Source: an uncultured Parabacteroides sp.
GTDB lineage: Bacteria > Bacteroidota > Bacteroidia > Bacteroidales > Tannerellaceae
Direction: 5' to 3'
DNA length: 37,190 nucleotides
Assembly (NCBI GenBank): GCA_900547435.1
Contig: URGO01000010.1
Location: forward strand, 1-37,190
Positions 16,876-25,517 of this stretch are shown here, piece by piece. The notes beneath the pieces were generated by a model. That model was not told the origin of the DNA. It saw only the letters and a program-made list of their open reading frames with translations, and did not search any database. A program made the position numbers and the translations under genes. How positions within the stretch are numbered: the first letter of the stretch is position 1; each line of letters starts with the position of its first letter.

Positions 16876-17829
16876 ATGATGAAGTTTTCAAATAAATTGG
16901 AATTGCGGTATAGTTTCAATGAGAAATCCAATTATATGGATGCTATGATTAGACACCGTTGTGAAAAGGAGATTTTGACCATGATTCGCACATTGGCTGA
17001 TATGTTGGATGTACGGCTTATGACTTATAGTGAGCCGACAACAGTTACGGACGGTGGGTATCGTGAGATTTGGGCGGTCGCCGGAGAAAATACGCGGTGT
17101 ATTTCGGTCATATTGAATATGATGATGCAGATTTTGATTCGTCCGACCTTATCGGTTGGGGGGCAATTGCTGACCGAACGTACGGAGCAGGATGAAATAG
17201 TCATGCAACGTGAGATGGCTAAGTTTCGTCGGGATTTGAAGCTTCATGCAATGGGTGTTCCGCCTAAATTGGTGGATTTGCTCAGTTCTTCTCCTCGTTT
17301 TTGCAAATTCAAGTCTAATTTTTATGAAGCCTTGAAAGGTTATCCGAAAGTGAGCAAGATTACTTTGCGGGAGTTGAATGAAAACAATCGTTCGCGTTCC
17401 GGTTCGTTGGAAGTGAAGCGTGCTCAGTTTGATTACTTTATTCTGCGTACCGATGAACTTCCGTTGCTGGTCGATAAAAACGCTACCATTGAGATAATCT
17501 CTCCGGTACTGAAAGATGCCCGTTATCGGTGGAAAGGCATTTACAATAAGGGCGGGATTACGATTGATTTCTATATGCAGGATGAAGATTTTAAAAAGCA
17601 GATGATTGATGATAAAATTGCTTTTTCAAGCGGTATGTGCATTGATTGTGTGCTGGAGATTTCCCGTCGGCTTTCAGAATTGGGAGAAATTGTGAATGTG
17701 AGTTATGTTGTCACAACGGTCATCCGTACCCGTTTTGGAAAGATGGAGATTGTAACTCCTCAAGGCAAACGGCATCTGCGTAAGTTGGAAGCGGAAAAAG
17801 AGCAACTGACGTTAGATTTGTTCAATTAA
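16876..17829 (+). CDS. Conserved-looking protein of unknown function
   Basis: 317 residues, not recognised. It has no signal peptide or membrane segment and looks like a soluble protein of mixed alpha/beta content. Visible points are an N-terminal charged region (MKFSNKLELRYSF), a central basic segment ending in LKLHAMGVPPKLVDLLSS, a CxxC pair (GMCIDCVLE) and a Lys/Glu-rich C-terminus ending in LTLDLFN. Start ATG 16876 lies 5 bp after the DUF2148 stop, suggesting translational coupling. Codon use matches its neighbours, so it is a real gene, but no function can be given. Confidence 0.8.
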   Translation: MMKFSNKLELRYSFNEKSNYMDAMIRHRCEKEILTMIRTLADMLDVRLMTYSEPTTVTDGGYREIWAVAGENTRCISVILNMMMQILIRPTLSVGGQLLTERTEQDEIVMQREMAKFRRDLKLHAMGVPPKLVDLLSSSPRFCKFKSNFYEALKGYPKVSKITLRELNENNRSRSGSLEVKRAQFDYFILRTDELPLLVDKNATIEIISPVLKDARYRWKGIYNKGGITIDFYMQDEDFKKQMIDDKIAFSSGMCIDCVLEISRRLSELGEIVNVSYVVTTVIRTRFGKMEIVTPQGKRHLRKLEAEKEQLTLDLFN

Positions 17830-17863
17830 ACTATAAAATGAAGCGATATTTCGATTTATTTAC

Positions 17864-17871
17864 TAACTTTG
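17864..17871 (+). promoter_or_regulatory. -7 promoter element for the 116-residue gene
   Basis: TAACTTTG, exact TAnnTTTG, 23 bp before the ATG at 17895. Its presence supports the small gene as real. Confidence 0.5.
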
Positions 17872-17894
17872 CAAGGAAAAATTAGAAAAAAATT

Positions 17895-18245
17895 ATGATG
17901 TGGAATAAAACATCGGCAAAGTTGCTTGTTTTGAGATTGATGTACGTCATTACTATACTGTTGGTGCAAACAGATGTGTTGACGGCTGATGAGTTCATGC
18001 CACATTTTGATAAGGGCCTTCATTTCACTATGCAGACGGAATCGGCCGGAGATGAGATAGAACCGGATGACGATTATACCCGAACGCGAATGGTCGTCTG
18101 CCCTTCTGCTGCTATTGTTCCGTTGATATTGACACTAATTCCTAATCAATATATTATACCAAGAAAAAGTCACACACCAAAACCAATTGATTGTATAACT
18201 TCTAATAACAGCCGTCAGGCTGACCTCTGTATATTTTTGATTTAG
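17895..18245 (+). CDS. Small exported or membrane protein, unknown
   Basis: 116 residues, not recognised. A hydrophobic N-terminal stretch (about 8-28) could be a signal peptide with cleavage near TA-DEF. A polar acidic middle follows (AGDEIEPDDDYTRTR), then a second hydrophobic stretch (AAIVPLILTLIP, about 73-84) and a polar tail. It has its own promoter-like element and ends 28 bp before the convergent araC-type gene. It could be a small two-helix membrane protein; no homologue is recognised. Confidence 0.55.
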   Translation: MMWNKTSAKLLVLRLMYVITILLVQTDVLTADEFMPHFDKGLHFTMQTESAGDEIEPDDDYTRTRMVVCPSAAIVPLILTLIPNQYIIPRKSHTPKPIDCITSNNSRQADLCIFLI

Positions 18246-18273
18246 GCAGATGCTATTTGTTTTAATGAAGCTT

Positions 18274-19248
18274 TTATTCCTTATCTATTTCCAATAACTT
18301 CCTATCTATTTCAAGACATCCTTCTTCCAAATTACCGTTTTGATCAAGTAATGACGCCGGTTGGCTCCGGAGCTTTTCCCGGTATTGTTTAGGTGACATA
18401 CCGATAGCACGCTTCACATATTTCCCGAAGAAAGAAATATTGGGAAAATCCAGTTCGTTGCAGATCTCCTTGATGGACTTGTCTGTTTTTTTCAGCAGAT
18501 ACACAATGTCTTTAATGACATACTTGTCTATAATGTCTGAAGCCGGTTTCCCGGTAAACTCTTTGCATATCGCTGATAGATATTTAGGCGTGATGCAAAG
18601 CTGATCGGCGTATGCGGCTACCGACCGGCTTTTGGGATAGGCGGTGGTCAGCATCGTAACAAAGTCCTTAAATAATTTCTCTCCGGATGAGAATTTGGGA
18701 GGAGTTATGGAGACGAAACGTTCTAAGGCATCATGAAATTCGTATAAAAAAGCCTGCAGTAAGGCATCGACAAGTTCTTTTTGATGGCGGCAAGGTTTTC
18801 CGGTGAGTTTGGAACGGATCAAATCATAATATTGACAGAACAAGGATACTTCCTCCGGATTCAAGTGCAAAACAGGTGATTTTTCTAAGAAATGAAGAAC
18901 ATCCCAGGTATTGTTGGAAATCATGCCGAGCTGCTGTACATATTCCGGAGACATGCAGATACACCGATATTCAATGTCTACACTCACCATACTTTGTTCT
19001 ACAATAATATTGGGATGGCAAATCAGTAGATCGTTTATACCGAGATGGAAAATTTCGCCATCCAGATAGAGCGATGCTTTTCCTTTTAGGCATAAAACGA
19101 TGATAATTACCCCGGTCTTTACCGGTTCGTATGTTTCGAATTTCTGAAGTTCCTCAATAAATGCGATACGGTCATCGCTATATATTGCAGTATCTTTTTC
19201 GGCAATATTGTTCATAGTTTCGTATGAAATTTCTTTTTCCATATTCAT
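18274..19248 (-). CDS. AraC family transcriptional regulator
   Basis: 324-residue DNA-binding regulator. The N-terminal half looks like a cupin-type sensing domain (GKASLYLDGEIFHLGINDLL). The C-terminal part (about 215-310) is the double helix-turn-helix AraC domain, with SVAAYADQLCITPKYLS, then IKEICNELDFPNISFFGKYV and ending GMSPKQYRE. It is divergent from the sigma-54 response regulator, so it might control that operon, but AraC genes with this layout are very common in Bacteroidales and the ligand is unknown. Confidence 0.92.
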   Translation of the reverse strand: MNMEKEISYETMNNIAEKDTAIYSDDRIAFIEELQKFETYEPVKTGVIIIVLCLKGKASLYLDGEIFHLGINDLLICHPNIIVEQSMVSVDIEYRCICMSPEYVQQLGMISNNTWDVLHFLEKSPVLHLNPEEVSLFCQYYDLIRSKLTGKPCRHQKELVDALLQAFLYEFHDALERFVSITPPKFSSGEKLFKDFVTMLTTAYPKSRSVAAYADQLCITPKYLSAICKEFTGKPASDIIDKYVIKDIVYLLKKTDKSIKEICNELDFPNISFFGKYVKRAIGMSPKQYREKLRSQPASLLDQNGNLEEGCLEIDRKLLEIDKE

Positions 19249-19316
19249 TTAATTATTTAACAGCCACTCATTCCATAAATATCTTGATATGACTCTATTG
19301 TTTTTTTGTTGTAGGG

Positions 19317-19324
19317 CAAAGTTA
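19317..19324 (-). promoter_or_regulatory. -7 promoter element for the araC-type gene
   Basis: Minus-strand TAACTTTG, exact TAnnTTTG, about 70 bp upstream of the ATG at 19248. Confidence 0.5.
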
Positions 19325-19378
19325 CGAACTAAAGAACTAATAAATGAAAGGCCTTACGGACTTATAGGAAATAAATGC

Positions 19379-19386
19379 TATATTTG
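19379..19386 (+). promoter_or_regulatory. -7 promoter element for the response regulator
   Basis: TATATTTG, exact TAnnTTTG, 22 bp before the ATG at 19409. It lies inside the longest open frame, which argues for the shorter protein start. Confidence 0.55.
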
Positions 19387-19408
19387 CCGAAAAATAGAGA
19401 TGCTGAAA

Positions 19409-20761
19409 ATGGAAAAGCAGGGGACAATATTGGTTGTTGATGATAATAAGGCGATTTTGACAGCGGTAAAATTGTTGCTGCGGAGTTGTTTTGAAAAGAT
19501 TATAACGATTCATACACCGAACTTGATTAAACAGAGTTTGCAGGAAAATGCGGTGGATGTAATACTGCTTGATATGAATTTCAGTGCCGGTATTAATAAC
19601 GGTAACGAAGGCTTATACTGGCTGGGGGAGATAAAAAAGAGTTATCCTACGGTGCAAGTCGTCTTGTTTACCGCTTACGCTGATATTGAGTTGGCGGTCA
19701 AAGGCATGAAAGAGGGTGCGAACAATTTTATAGTCAAGCCGTGGGAAAATCAGAAATTGATAGATACGTTAGTGGCTGCTTATCGGCAGAAAGTCCCTTC
19801 ACATAATGATAGGAAATCCGCTTGTTCAGCGCAAGGACGGAGTGGTATGTTTTGGGGAGAGAGCCCGGTGATGCAGCGATTGCGTTCGTTGGTTGAGAAG
19901 GTAGCTCATACAGATGCCAATATTCTGATTACGGGCGAGAACGGGACTGGAAAGGAGATGCTGGCCCGGGAAATCCATGCTCTATCCCATCGCAAAGAAG
20001 AGCCAATGATAGCCGTGGATATGGGGGCAATCACCGAATCTTTGTTTGAGAGCGAGTTGTTTGGGTATGTGAAGGGGGCTTTTACCGATGCGAGGACAGA
20101 TCGTGCTGGCAAGTTTGAAGCAGCTAATAACGGAACGCTGTTTTTGGATGAAATCGGAAATTTGTCTTATCATTTGCAAGCCAAGTTGCTGACTGCATTG
20201 CAACGGCGCAGCATTGTACGGGTGGGAAGTAATACACCAATCCCTGTGAATATCCGTTTGATTTGTGCGACCAACCGTAATTTGCAGGATATGGTGCAGC
20301 GTGAAGAGTTTCGCGAAGATTTGCTTTACCGTATCAATACTATTCATGTGGAGATACCGCCTCTCCGTGAACGTAAGGAGGATATTATCCCTTTATCGGA
20401 AATTTTCTTGGAAAAGTATGCGACTTTGTACAATAAAACGGCCTTGCAACTGAGTGAAAAAGCGGCTGCTTTGTTGCAAAAGCAACCGTGGTTCGGCAAT
20501 ATCCGCGAGTTAGAGCATGTTATTGAAAAGGCTGTGATTATTTGTGATGGATCTGTGTTGGAGAGTTTCTATTTCGAATTTCCGGAGGCTAAGAAAGAGG
20601 AACCGATTAAGCAACCCCAAATTCAAACTTTGGAGGAAATGGAATATGCGATGATTAAGAATGCCATGGAGAAATATGAGGGGAATCTCTCTTTGGTGGC
20701 AAACCAGTTAGGTATTTCTCGTCAGACTCTTTATAACAAATTAAAGCGTTATGGCCTTTAA
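19409..20761 (+). CDS. NtrC/NtrX-like sigma-54 response regulator
   Basis: Activator of sigma-54 RNA polymerase (450 residues). The receiver domain has acidic residues D11 and D12, phosphoacceptor D55 (LLDMNFS) and the conserved lysine in VKPWE. The AAA+ domain has Walker A GENGTGKE and the sigma-54 contact loop GAFTDA in place of the textbook GAFTGA, a variant often seen in Bacteroidetes. A Fis-type helix-turn-helix (LSLVANQLGISRQTLYNKLKR) ends the protein. The ATG at 19409 (MEKQGTILVVDD) is preferred to the more upstream start because a -7 element lies between them. It overlaps the kinase gene by 11 bp. Confidence 0.93.
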   Translation: MEKQGTILVVDDNKAILTAVKLLLRSCFEKIITIHTPNLIKQSLQENAVDVILLDMNFSAGINNGNEGLYWLGEIKKSYPTVQVVLFTAYADIELAVKGMKEGANNFIVKPWENQKLIDTLVAAYRQKVPSHNDRKSACSAQGRSGMFWGESPVMQRLRSLVEKVAHTDANILITGENGTGKEMLAREIHALSHRKEEPMIAVDMGAITESLFESELFGYVKGAFTDARTDRAGKFEAANNGTLFLDEIGNLSYHLQAKLLTALQRRSIVRVGSNTPIPVNIRLICATNRNLQDMVQREEFREDLLYRINTIHVEIPPLRERKEDIIPLSEIFLEKYATLYNKTALQLSEKAAALLQKQPWFGNIRELEHVIEKAVIICDGSVLESFYFEFPEAKKEEPIKQPQIQTLEEMEYAMIKNAMEKYEGNLSLVANQLGISRQTLYNKLKRYGL

Positions 20762-22070
20762 GCGTCCTTTATATAGTCTGACTGTCCATTTGTTGCTGCT
20801 GACGGCAGCATGTATTATCGGAACGTGGAGCGCATTGGAACGATTGTGGGCATTGGTCCCTTGTATGCTTATTGCTATTGTTCTGATTCTTATCCGAATC
20901 CGCAAGCTTTATTTCTTGAATACGCAGAAGATTGCTTTTATGTTTGATGCCATCAACAATAATGATTATGCATTCAAATATGCGACAGAGGGACATTCTT
21001 TGGATGATCAATTGGTGAGTGATTCGTTAAATCGCATCACTCAAATACTCTTTCAGGCTAAGGCCGAAGCTATCCAGCGGGAGAAATATTATGAGTTAAT
21101 CATGAATTCGGTGAAAACCGGAATTATTGTAATAGATGATAACGGCAATATTTACCAATGCAACAACGGAGCGTTGCGCCTTTTAGGTATATCTATTTTT
21201 ACACATGTGAAGCAATTGGGTAAGATTGACGAACGGTTGGAGGAACTGATTTCTACTATCCAACCGGGGGATAAGGAGCAGATTTCTTTTTCGAATGAAC
21301 GAGGAAAGGTCAATCTTTCTCTACGGGTCTCGGAAATGCAGCTGAAAGAAAGGCATGTACGTATCATCGCTTTGAATGACATCAATAATGAGATGGATGA
21401 GAAAGAAATAGATTCCTGGATCCGACTGACCCGTGTACTGACCCATGAGATCATGAATTCTATCACACCGATAACATCTTTGAGCGATACGTTGCTTTCG
21501 TTGCATAAACAGATGGATGAGGATATACGGGATGGTCTGGAGGTTATCAGCAGTACAGGAAAAGGGTTGATATCTTTTGTGGAGTCTTATCGGAAGTTTA
21601 CGCATATACCTACACCGCAGCCATCCTTATTTTATGTGAACCGTTTCGCTGAGCGTATGGTGCAACTGGCTCGTTTTCATAATCCCTGAACGAATATTGA
21701 TATAAAGGTTGATATTCAGCCAGACGATTTGATTTTGTATGCTGATGAGAATCTGATTTCGCAAGTTGTTTTGAATTTGCTAAAGAATGCAATGCAGGCT
21801 ATTGGTACGGAGCAGGCTGATGCTTGGATTCTGTTTAAAGCATATAGTAATGAAGAAGAAAATGTGATTATCGAGATAAGTAATAACGGCCCATTGATTC
21901 CTATCGAGGAGGCCGAGCATATATTTGTTCCTTTTTTCACTACAAAGGAGAAAGGTAGTGGCATCGGACTTTCCATCTCCCGACAAATTATGCGTCTTTC
22001 GGGTGGAAGTTTGGAGCTTAAGGTTACGCCGTCTACCCGCTATACTACGTTTATGTTGACATTCCCTTAA
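20751..22070 (+). pseudogene. NtrY-like sensor histidine kinase, interrupted by an in-frame TGA
   Basis: Partner kinase of the preceding regulator. Two membrane helices (about 7-50) are followed by a linker, a PAS domain (about 113-215) and the phosphoacceptor helix with H232 in VLTHEIMNS. A TGA at 21687-21689 is codon 313 (ARFHNP-stop-TNIDIKV). The same frame then goes on through the ATPase domain: N box NLLKNAMQA, then PFFTTKEKGSGIGLSI. Read through, it would be about 439 residues. TGG or CGA to TGA is a one-step change. As it stands the sensor and histidine are made without the ATP-binding domain, so the kinase could not phosphorylate itself. Confidence 0.9.
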
Positions 22071-22090
22071 ATAAAAAAGTGATAGAGAAG

Positions 22091-23344
22091 ATGAAATTGT
22101 TTGATAAACTGAAATTCAATCACCATCCGCGTTCCGGCGCATTGGATTTGTTGAAATATATCGGACCGGGACTTTTAGTGACGGTTGGATTCATTGACCC
22201 TGGAAATTGGGCAACCAATTTGGCGGCAGGTTCCGAATTCGGATATGCTTTGTTGTGGGTAGTTACATTCTCCTCAATAATGCTAATTATTATTCAGCAC
22301 AATGTGGCTCATTTGGGGATTGTTACTGGGTTATGTCTGGCAGAAGCTACTACAAAGTATTTGCCTCCGAAACTGAGTCGTCCGATTTTGATTTCAGCTA
22401 TGATGGCAAGTATATCCACTTCGCTGGCTGAAATATTAGGAGGTGCAATAGCGTTGCGAATGTTGTTTGGCGTTCCAATTCATATCGGATCGGTAATTGT
22501 TACATTGGCGTGCTTACTGATGCTTTTTAGCAATACATACAGTAAGATAGAACGATGGATTATTATGTTCGTGTCGATAATAGGTCTGTCGTTTCTGTAT
22601 GAACTGATGCTGGTTGATGTGGATTGGCATACGGCAGTGGTAGGATGGTTGAAACCTTCGTTTCCCGAAAACTCGATGTTGATAATCATGGGCGTATTGG
22701 GAGCAGTGGTTATGCCACATAATTTGTTCTTACATTCGGAGGTTATCCAAAGTCGGAATTGGAATTTAGAGGATGAAAAGGTTATCAAAAGACAACTCAA
22801 ATATGAGTTTTATGATACGCTCTTGTCTATGATTATCGGTTGGGGTATCAACTCTGCTATGGTTATTTTAGCCGCGTCTTCCTTTTTCCGTGAAGGGGTG
22901 AAAGTGGAAGAATTGGACCAAGCACAGCAATTGCTTATTCCGTTGGTTGGAGATAATGCCGGTGTAATCTTTGCAGCGGCATTATTGTTGGCAGGTGTTT
23001 CTTCGACAATTACTTCAGGCATTGCCGGAGCTTCCATTTTTGCCGGAATCTTTGGTGAGGCTTATCATCATAAGGATATTCATTCTAAGATAGGTGTCCT
23101 TTGTTCTTTTATTCCGGCTTTGCTACTTATATTTTTGGTAGGAGATCCGTTTAGGGGATTGATAATCTCGCAGATGGTACTAAGTATTCAGTTACCGATT
23201 ACTATATTCACTCAGGTTTATCTTACTTCAAGCAAGCACGTAATGGGGAAGTTTGCTAATAGTCGGTCTACGAATGTGATATTGCTGTTGTTAGGAACGA
23301 TTGTTACTGGATTGAATCTGGGGTTGCTGGTTAGTTGCTGGTAG
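22091..23344 (+). CDS. Nramp family divalent metal transporter
   Basis: Proton-coupled importer of Mn(II) or Fe(II) in the inner membrane (about 417 residues, about 11 hydrophobic segments). The two metal-binding motifs are present: DPGN in helix 1 (GFIDPGNWATNLAAGS) and MPH in helix 6 (VVMPHNLFLHSEV). An in-frame GTG at 22079 is an alternative start. The ATG at 22091 is chosen because AGAGAAG precedes it directly. It lies 20 bp after the broken kinase and is probably in the same operon, so the two-component pair may control metal uptake. That link is inferred. Confidence 0.93.
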   Translation: MKLFDKLKFNHHPRSGALDLLKYIGPGLLVTVGFIDPGNWATNLAAGSEFGYALLWVVTFSSIMLIIIQHNVAHLGIVTGLCLAEATTKYLPPKLSRPILISAMMASISTSLAEILGGAIALRMLFGVPIHIGSVIVTLACLLMLFSNTYSKIERWIIMFVSIIGLSFLYELMLVDVDWHTAVVGWLKPSFPENSMLIIMGVLGAVVMPHNLFLHSEVIQSRNWNLEDEKVIKRQLKYEFYDTLLSMIIGWGINSAMVILAASSFFREGVKVEELDQAQQLLIPLVGDNAGVIFAAALLLAGVSSTITSGIAGASIFAGIFGEAYHHKDIHSKIGVLCSFIPALLLIFLVGDPFRGLIISQMVLSIQLPITIFTQVYLTSSKHVMGKFANSRSTNVILLLLGTIVTGLNLGLLVSCW

Positions 23345-23349
23345 GTTGT

Positions 23350-23389
23350 AGGTTGGAAGTTAGAAAAATGCAATTCTAACTTCCAACTT
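23350..23389. terminator. Bidirectional hairpin between convergent genes
   Basis: A perfect 14-bp stem (23352-23365 with 23374-23387, arms GTTGGAAGTTAGAA / TTCTAACTTCCAAC) with an 8-nt loop, extended by two pairs with one G-T. Its flanks are T-rich on the plus side. It lies 7 bp after the Nramp stop and 8 bp before the DUF1080 stop, so it probably serves both. Confidence 0.75.
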
Positions 23390-23396
23390 CTAATTT

Positions 23397-24182
23397 TTAC
23401 ATTTCCCGAATCCAGATATTACGGAAGCTGATAGGTTCGCTTGGGTCACCGTGGCTTTGCAGGATAATCGGGCCTGCGCCATGTGCTTTTACTTGCGGGA
23501 ATCCGATGTATTCCGTTGTACCGAGTATGGTTGTGTTATTCTGTAGTACCACACCATTTTGGATAACGGTTACAGTCGGGCGTGTACGATAACTTCCGTC
23601 TTTCTTGAACGTAGGAGCTGTATAGATGATATCATATACATTCCATTCGCCAGGTTTGCGCATGGCATTTACCAGCGGAGCAGTCTGTTTATAGACGCTA
23701 CCTGTCTGTCCGTTTACATACGTCTTGTTGTTGTAGCAATCCAAAATCTGGATTTCATACATACCTTGCATGAAAACGCCACTGTTTCCTCTTGCCTGGC
23801 TTTCACCTGTGATGTTTTCGGGAACTCGCCATTCGAGGTGCAATTGGTAGCTTTCGAATTTCTGCTTTGTCTGGATATCCCCTTTCTTTTTATCTACGGT
23901 GAATACGCCATCTTTCACAATCCATTCAGCCGGGCCTCCTTTTACACTTTCCCATTGCGATAAGTCTTTACCATCGAATAGGATGATAGCATCGGATGGA
24001 GCTGTAAATCCACCATCTGCCAATTCAACACCAGGAGTCACAACCGGCGGAACCGGTTCGTAAAATTCAGACATTTCAGGTTTGATACCTGCGTAACCAG
24101 TCCATTGAGCGTTAGCACTAACACACATTGCCATAGCACATGTTGCTAAAGCCAATCTTACTGTAAGTTTTTTTCTGTTCAT
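23397..24182 (-). CDS. Secreted DUF1080 (3-keto-disaccharide hydrolase-type) protein
   Basis: 261 residues with a signal peptide (about 1-25, ending VSANAQ), so it is exported. The mature part is one DUF1080 domain, a concanavalin-like jelly roll. It opens with AIILFDGKDLSQWESVKGG and carries GNSGVFMQGMYEIQILDCYNN, shown here by its ends, and the closing segment GPIILQSHGDP then SFRNIWIREM. Members of this family act on 3-keto-glycosides or bind carbohydrate. No Cys follows the signal peptide in lipobox form. It is not part of a visible polysaccharide locus. Confidence 0.9.
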   Translation of the reverse strand: MNRKKLTVRLALATCAMAMCVSANAQWTGYAGIKPEMSEFYEPVPPVVTPGVELADGGFTAPSDAIILFDGKDLSQWESVKGGPAEWIVKDGVFTVDKKKGDIQTKQKFESYQLHLEWRVPENITGESQARGNSGVFMQGMYEIQILDCYNNKTYVNGQTGSVYKQTAPLVNAMRKPGEWNVYDIIYTAPTFKKDGSYRTRPTVTVIQNGVVLQNNTTILGTTEYIGFPQVKAHGAGPIILQSHGDPSEPISFRNIWIREM

Positions 24183-24214
24183 GGTCTATTTGCTTTTATG
24201 GTTATAGATTGCCA

Positions 24215-24222
24215 CAAAATTA
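24215..24222 (-). promoter_or_regulatory. -7 promoter element for the DUF1080 gene
   Basis: Minus-strand TAATTTTG, exact TAnnTTTG, 33 bp upstream of the ATG at 24182. Confidence 0.45.
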
Positions 24223-24265
24223 GATTTTTTTTGCTAAAAAGAAAAATATCTTACTTTTAAATTTC

Positions 24266-24745
24266 CTAAAAACTTTTATTGGATTCGTTATGTCTGAATA
24301 ATCTCTCTTCTGCTAATCGCTCGTATTTCGTTCCCGGACGCCCATAATTGCAATAAGGATAGATGCTTATTCCTCCACGTGGCGTGAATATGCCGGTAAC
24401 TTCAATATATTTTGGATTCATCAAACGAATCAAGTCTTTCATAATCTTATTGACGCAATCCTCATGAAAATCTCCGTGGTTGCGAAAGCTAAACAGGTAA
24501 AGCTTCAGGCTTTTGCTTTCTACCATTTTTATATCCGGAATATAGTCGATATAGATTGTCGCGAAGTCCGGTTGGCCGGTTATCGGGCATAGACTGGTAA
24601 ATTCCGGACAATTGAAGCGTACCCAATAATCGTTTTCCTGATGCTTGTTGGTGAATGCTTCCAGTACTTCCGGCGCATAATCCTGGCGGTAGACCGTGTT
24701 ATTGCCCAATAGGTGTAATTCGTTTTCTTCTTTTCTTGTATCCAT
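24266..24745 (-). CDS. queF: NADPH-dependent preQ0 reductase
   Basis: Reduces the nitrile of 7-cyano-7-deazaguanine (preQ0) to the amine preQ1, a step of queuosine synthesis. This is the short, one-domain type (159 residues). The catalytic cysteine is C53 in SLCPITGQPD with D60, and the NADPH/substrate motif VESKSLK is at about 75-81. The FHEDC segment follows. It lies 4 bp after queC and is cotranscribed with it. Confidence 0.96.
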   Translation of the reverse strand: MDTRKEENELHLLGNNTVYRQDYAPEVLEAFTNKHQENDYWVRFNCPEFTSLCPITGQPDFATIYIDYIPDIKMVESKSLKLYLFSFRNHGDFHEDCVNKIMKDLIRLMNPKYIEVTGIFTPRGGISIYPYCNYGRPGTKYERLAEERLFRHNESNKSF

Positions 24746-24749
24746 CTTT

Positions 24750-25418
24750 TTAATTCAGCTTTTTGGTCGATAAATATTTTTCCAATCCGGCTTTGCGTAA
24801 TTTGCAAGCAGGGCAATGCCCACATCCATCGGCTATAATTCCGTTATAACAGGTCAATGTTTGAGTCCGCACGAGGTCAAATACGCCTAACTCGTCAGCC
24901 AAAGCCCATACTTCGCTTTTATCTCGTTCCATTAAAGGGGTATGGATAACAAATTGGTCATCCATGGCCAAATTCAGGGTGACATTTAATGAACGGATAA
25001 AGGTGTCCCGGCAATCCGGATAGCCACTATAATCAGCTTCGGAAACACCGGTCACGATGTGATGGATTCCTTTACTCCGCGCTAATATGGCCACGAAGGT
25101 GAGGAATACCATGTTCCGTCCGGGAACAAAGGTGTTGGGATAACTATCGGTGGGTTTGTTTTCATCCATCCGGATGGAGTCGTTTACTAATGAGCAATTC
25201 GGGTCTAACTGACTAATCAACGAGACATCCAGTAAATGAAAGGGGATTTGGGCTTCGCTCGCAATTTTGCGGGCAACCTCAGTTTCTAAAGAATGTTTTT
25301 GTCCGTACGTGAAACATACCGCTTCGACGTGCGCGAAATGCTTCTTCGCCCAAAAAAGGCAGGTCGTAGAGTCTTGACCGCCAGAGAAGCATACCATTGC
25401 AGCATTTTTTTTGTCCAT
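24750..25418 (-). CDS. queC: 7-cyano-7-deazaguanine synthase
   Basis: ATP-dependent enzyme converting carboxy-deazaguanine and ammonia to preQ0 (222 residues). The PP-loop motif SGGQDS is at residues 12-17. The zinc-binding cysteines are in the C-terminal segment CGHCPACKLR with an earlier Cys in LTCYNG. QueF, the next enzyme, is encoded 4 bp downstream. The 60-nt leader contains a candidate preQ1-I aptamer ending 6 nt before the ATG. Confidence 0.97.
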   Translation of the reverse strand: MDKKNAAMVCFSGGQDSTTCLFWAKKHFAHVEAVCFTYGQKHSLETEVARKIASEAQIPFHLLDVSLISQLDPNCSLVNDSIRMDENKPTDSYPNTFVPGRNMVFLTFVAILARSKGIHHIVTGVSEADYSGYPDCRDTFIRSLNVTLNLAMDDQFVIHTPLMERDKSEVWALADELGVFDLVRTQTLTCYNGIIADGCGHCPACKLRKAGLEKYLSTKKLN

Positions 25419-25424
25419 AAATTT

Positions 25425-25457
25425 CTTGTTTTTAATAGGTGGTTAAGCAAGCACACC
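25425..25457 (-). promoter_or_regulatory. Candidate preQ1-I-type riboswitch before queC
   Basis: On the minus strand a 33-nt motif has the order stem GGTG, 2-nt loop TG, CTTG, 6-nt loop CTTAAC, stem CACC, A-rich tail TATTAAAAA, then CAAG. GGTG pairs with CACC and the loop CTTG pairs with the tail CAAG, an H-type pseudoknot of the size and layout of preQ1-I aptamers. It ends 6 nt before the queC ATG, so a folded form would hide the translation start. The main stem has only four pairs, shorter than usual, so the call is tentative. The context (preQ0/preQ1 synthesis genes) is the right one. Confidence 0.4.
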
Positions 25458-25481
25458 GGAAAGACCTTGCCTTTCTGATGG

Positions 25482-25489
25482 CAAAGGTA
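25482..25489 (-). promoter_or_regulatory. -7 promoter element for queC-queF
   Basis: Minus-strand TACCTTTG, exact TAnnTTTG. It would place the mRNA start near 25475, upstream of the riboswitch-like motif. Confidence 0.55.
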
Positions 25490-25517
25490 AGAATTTTTTT
25501 GGAGTTGGTCATTTTTT

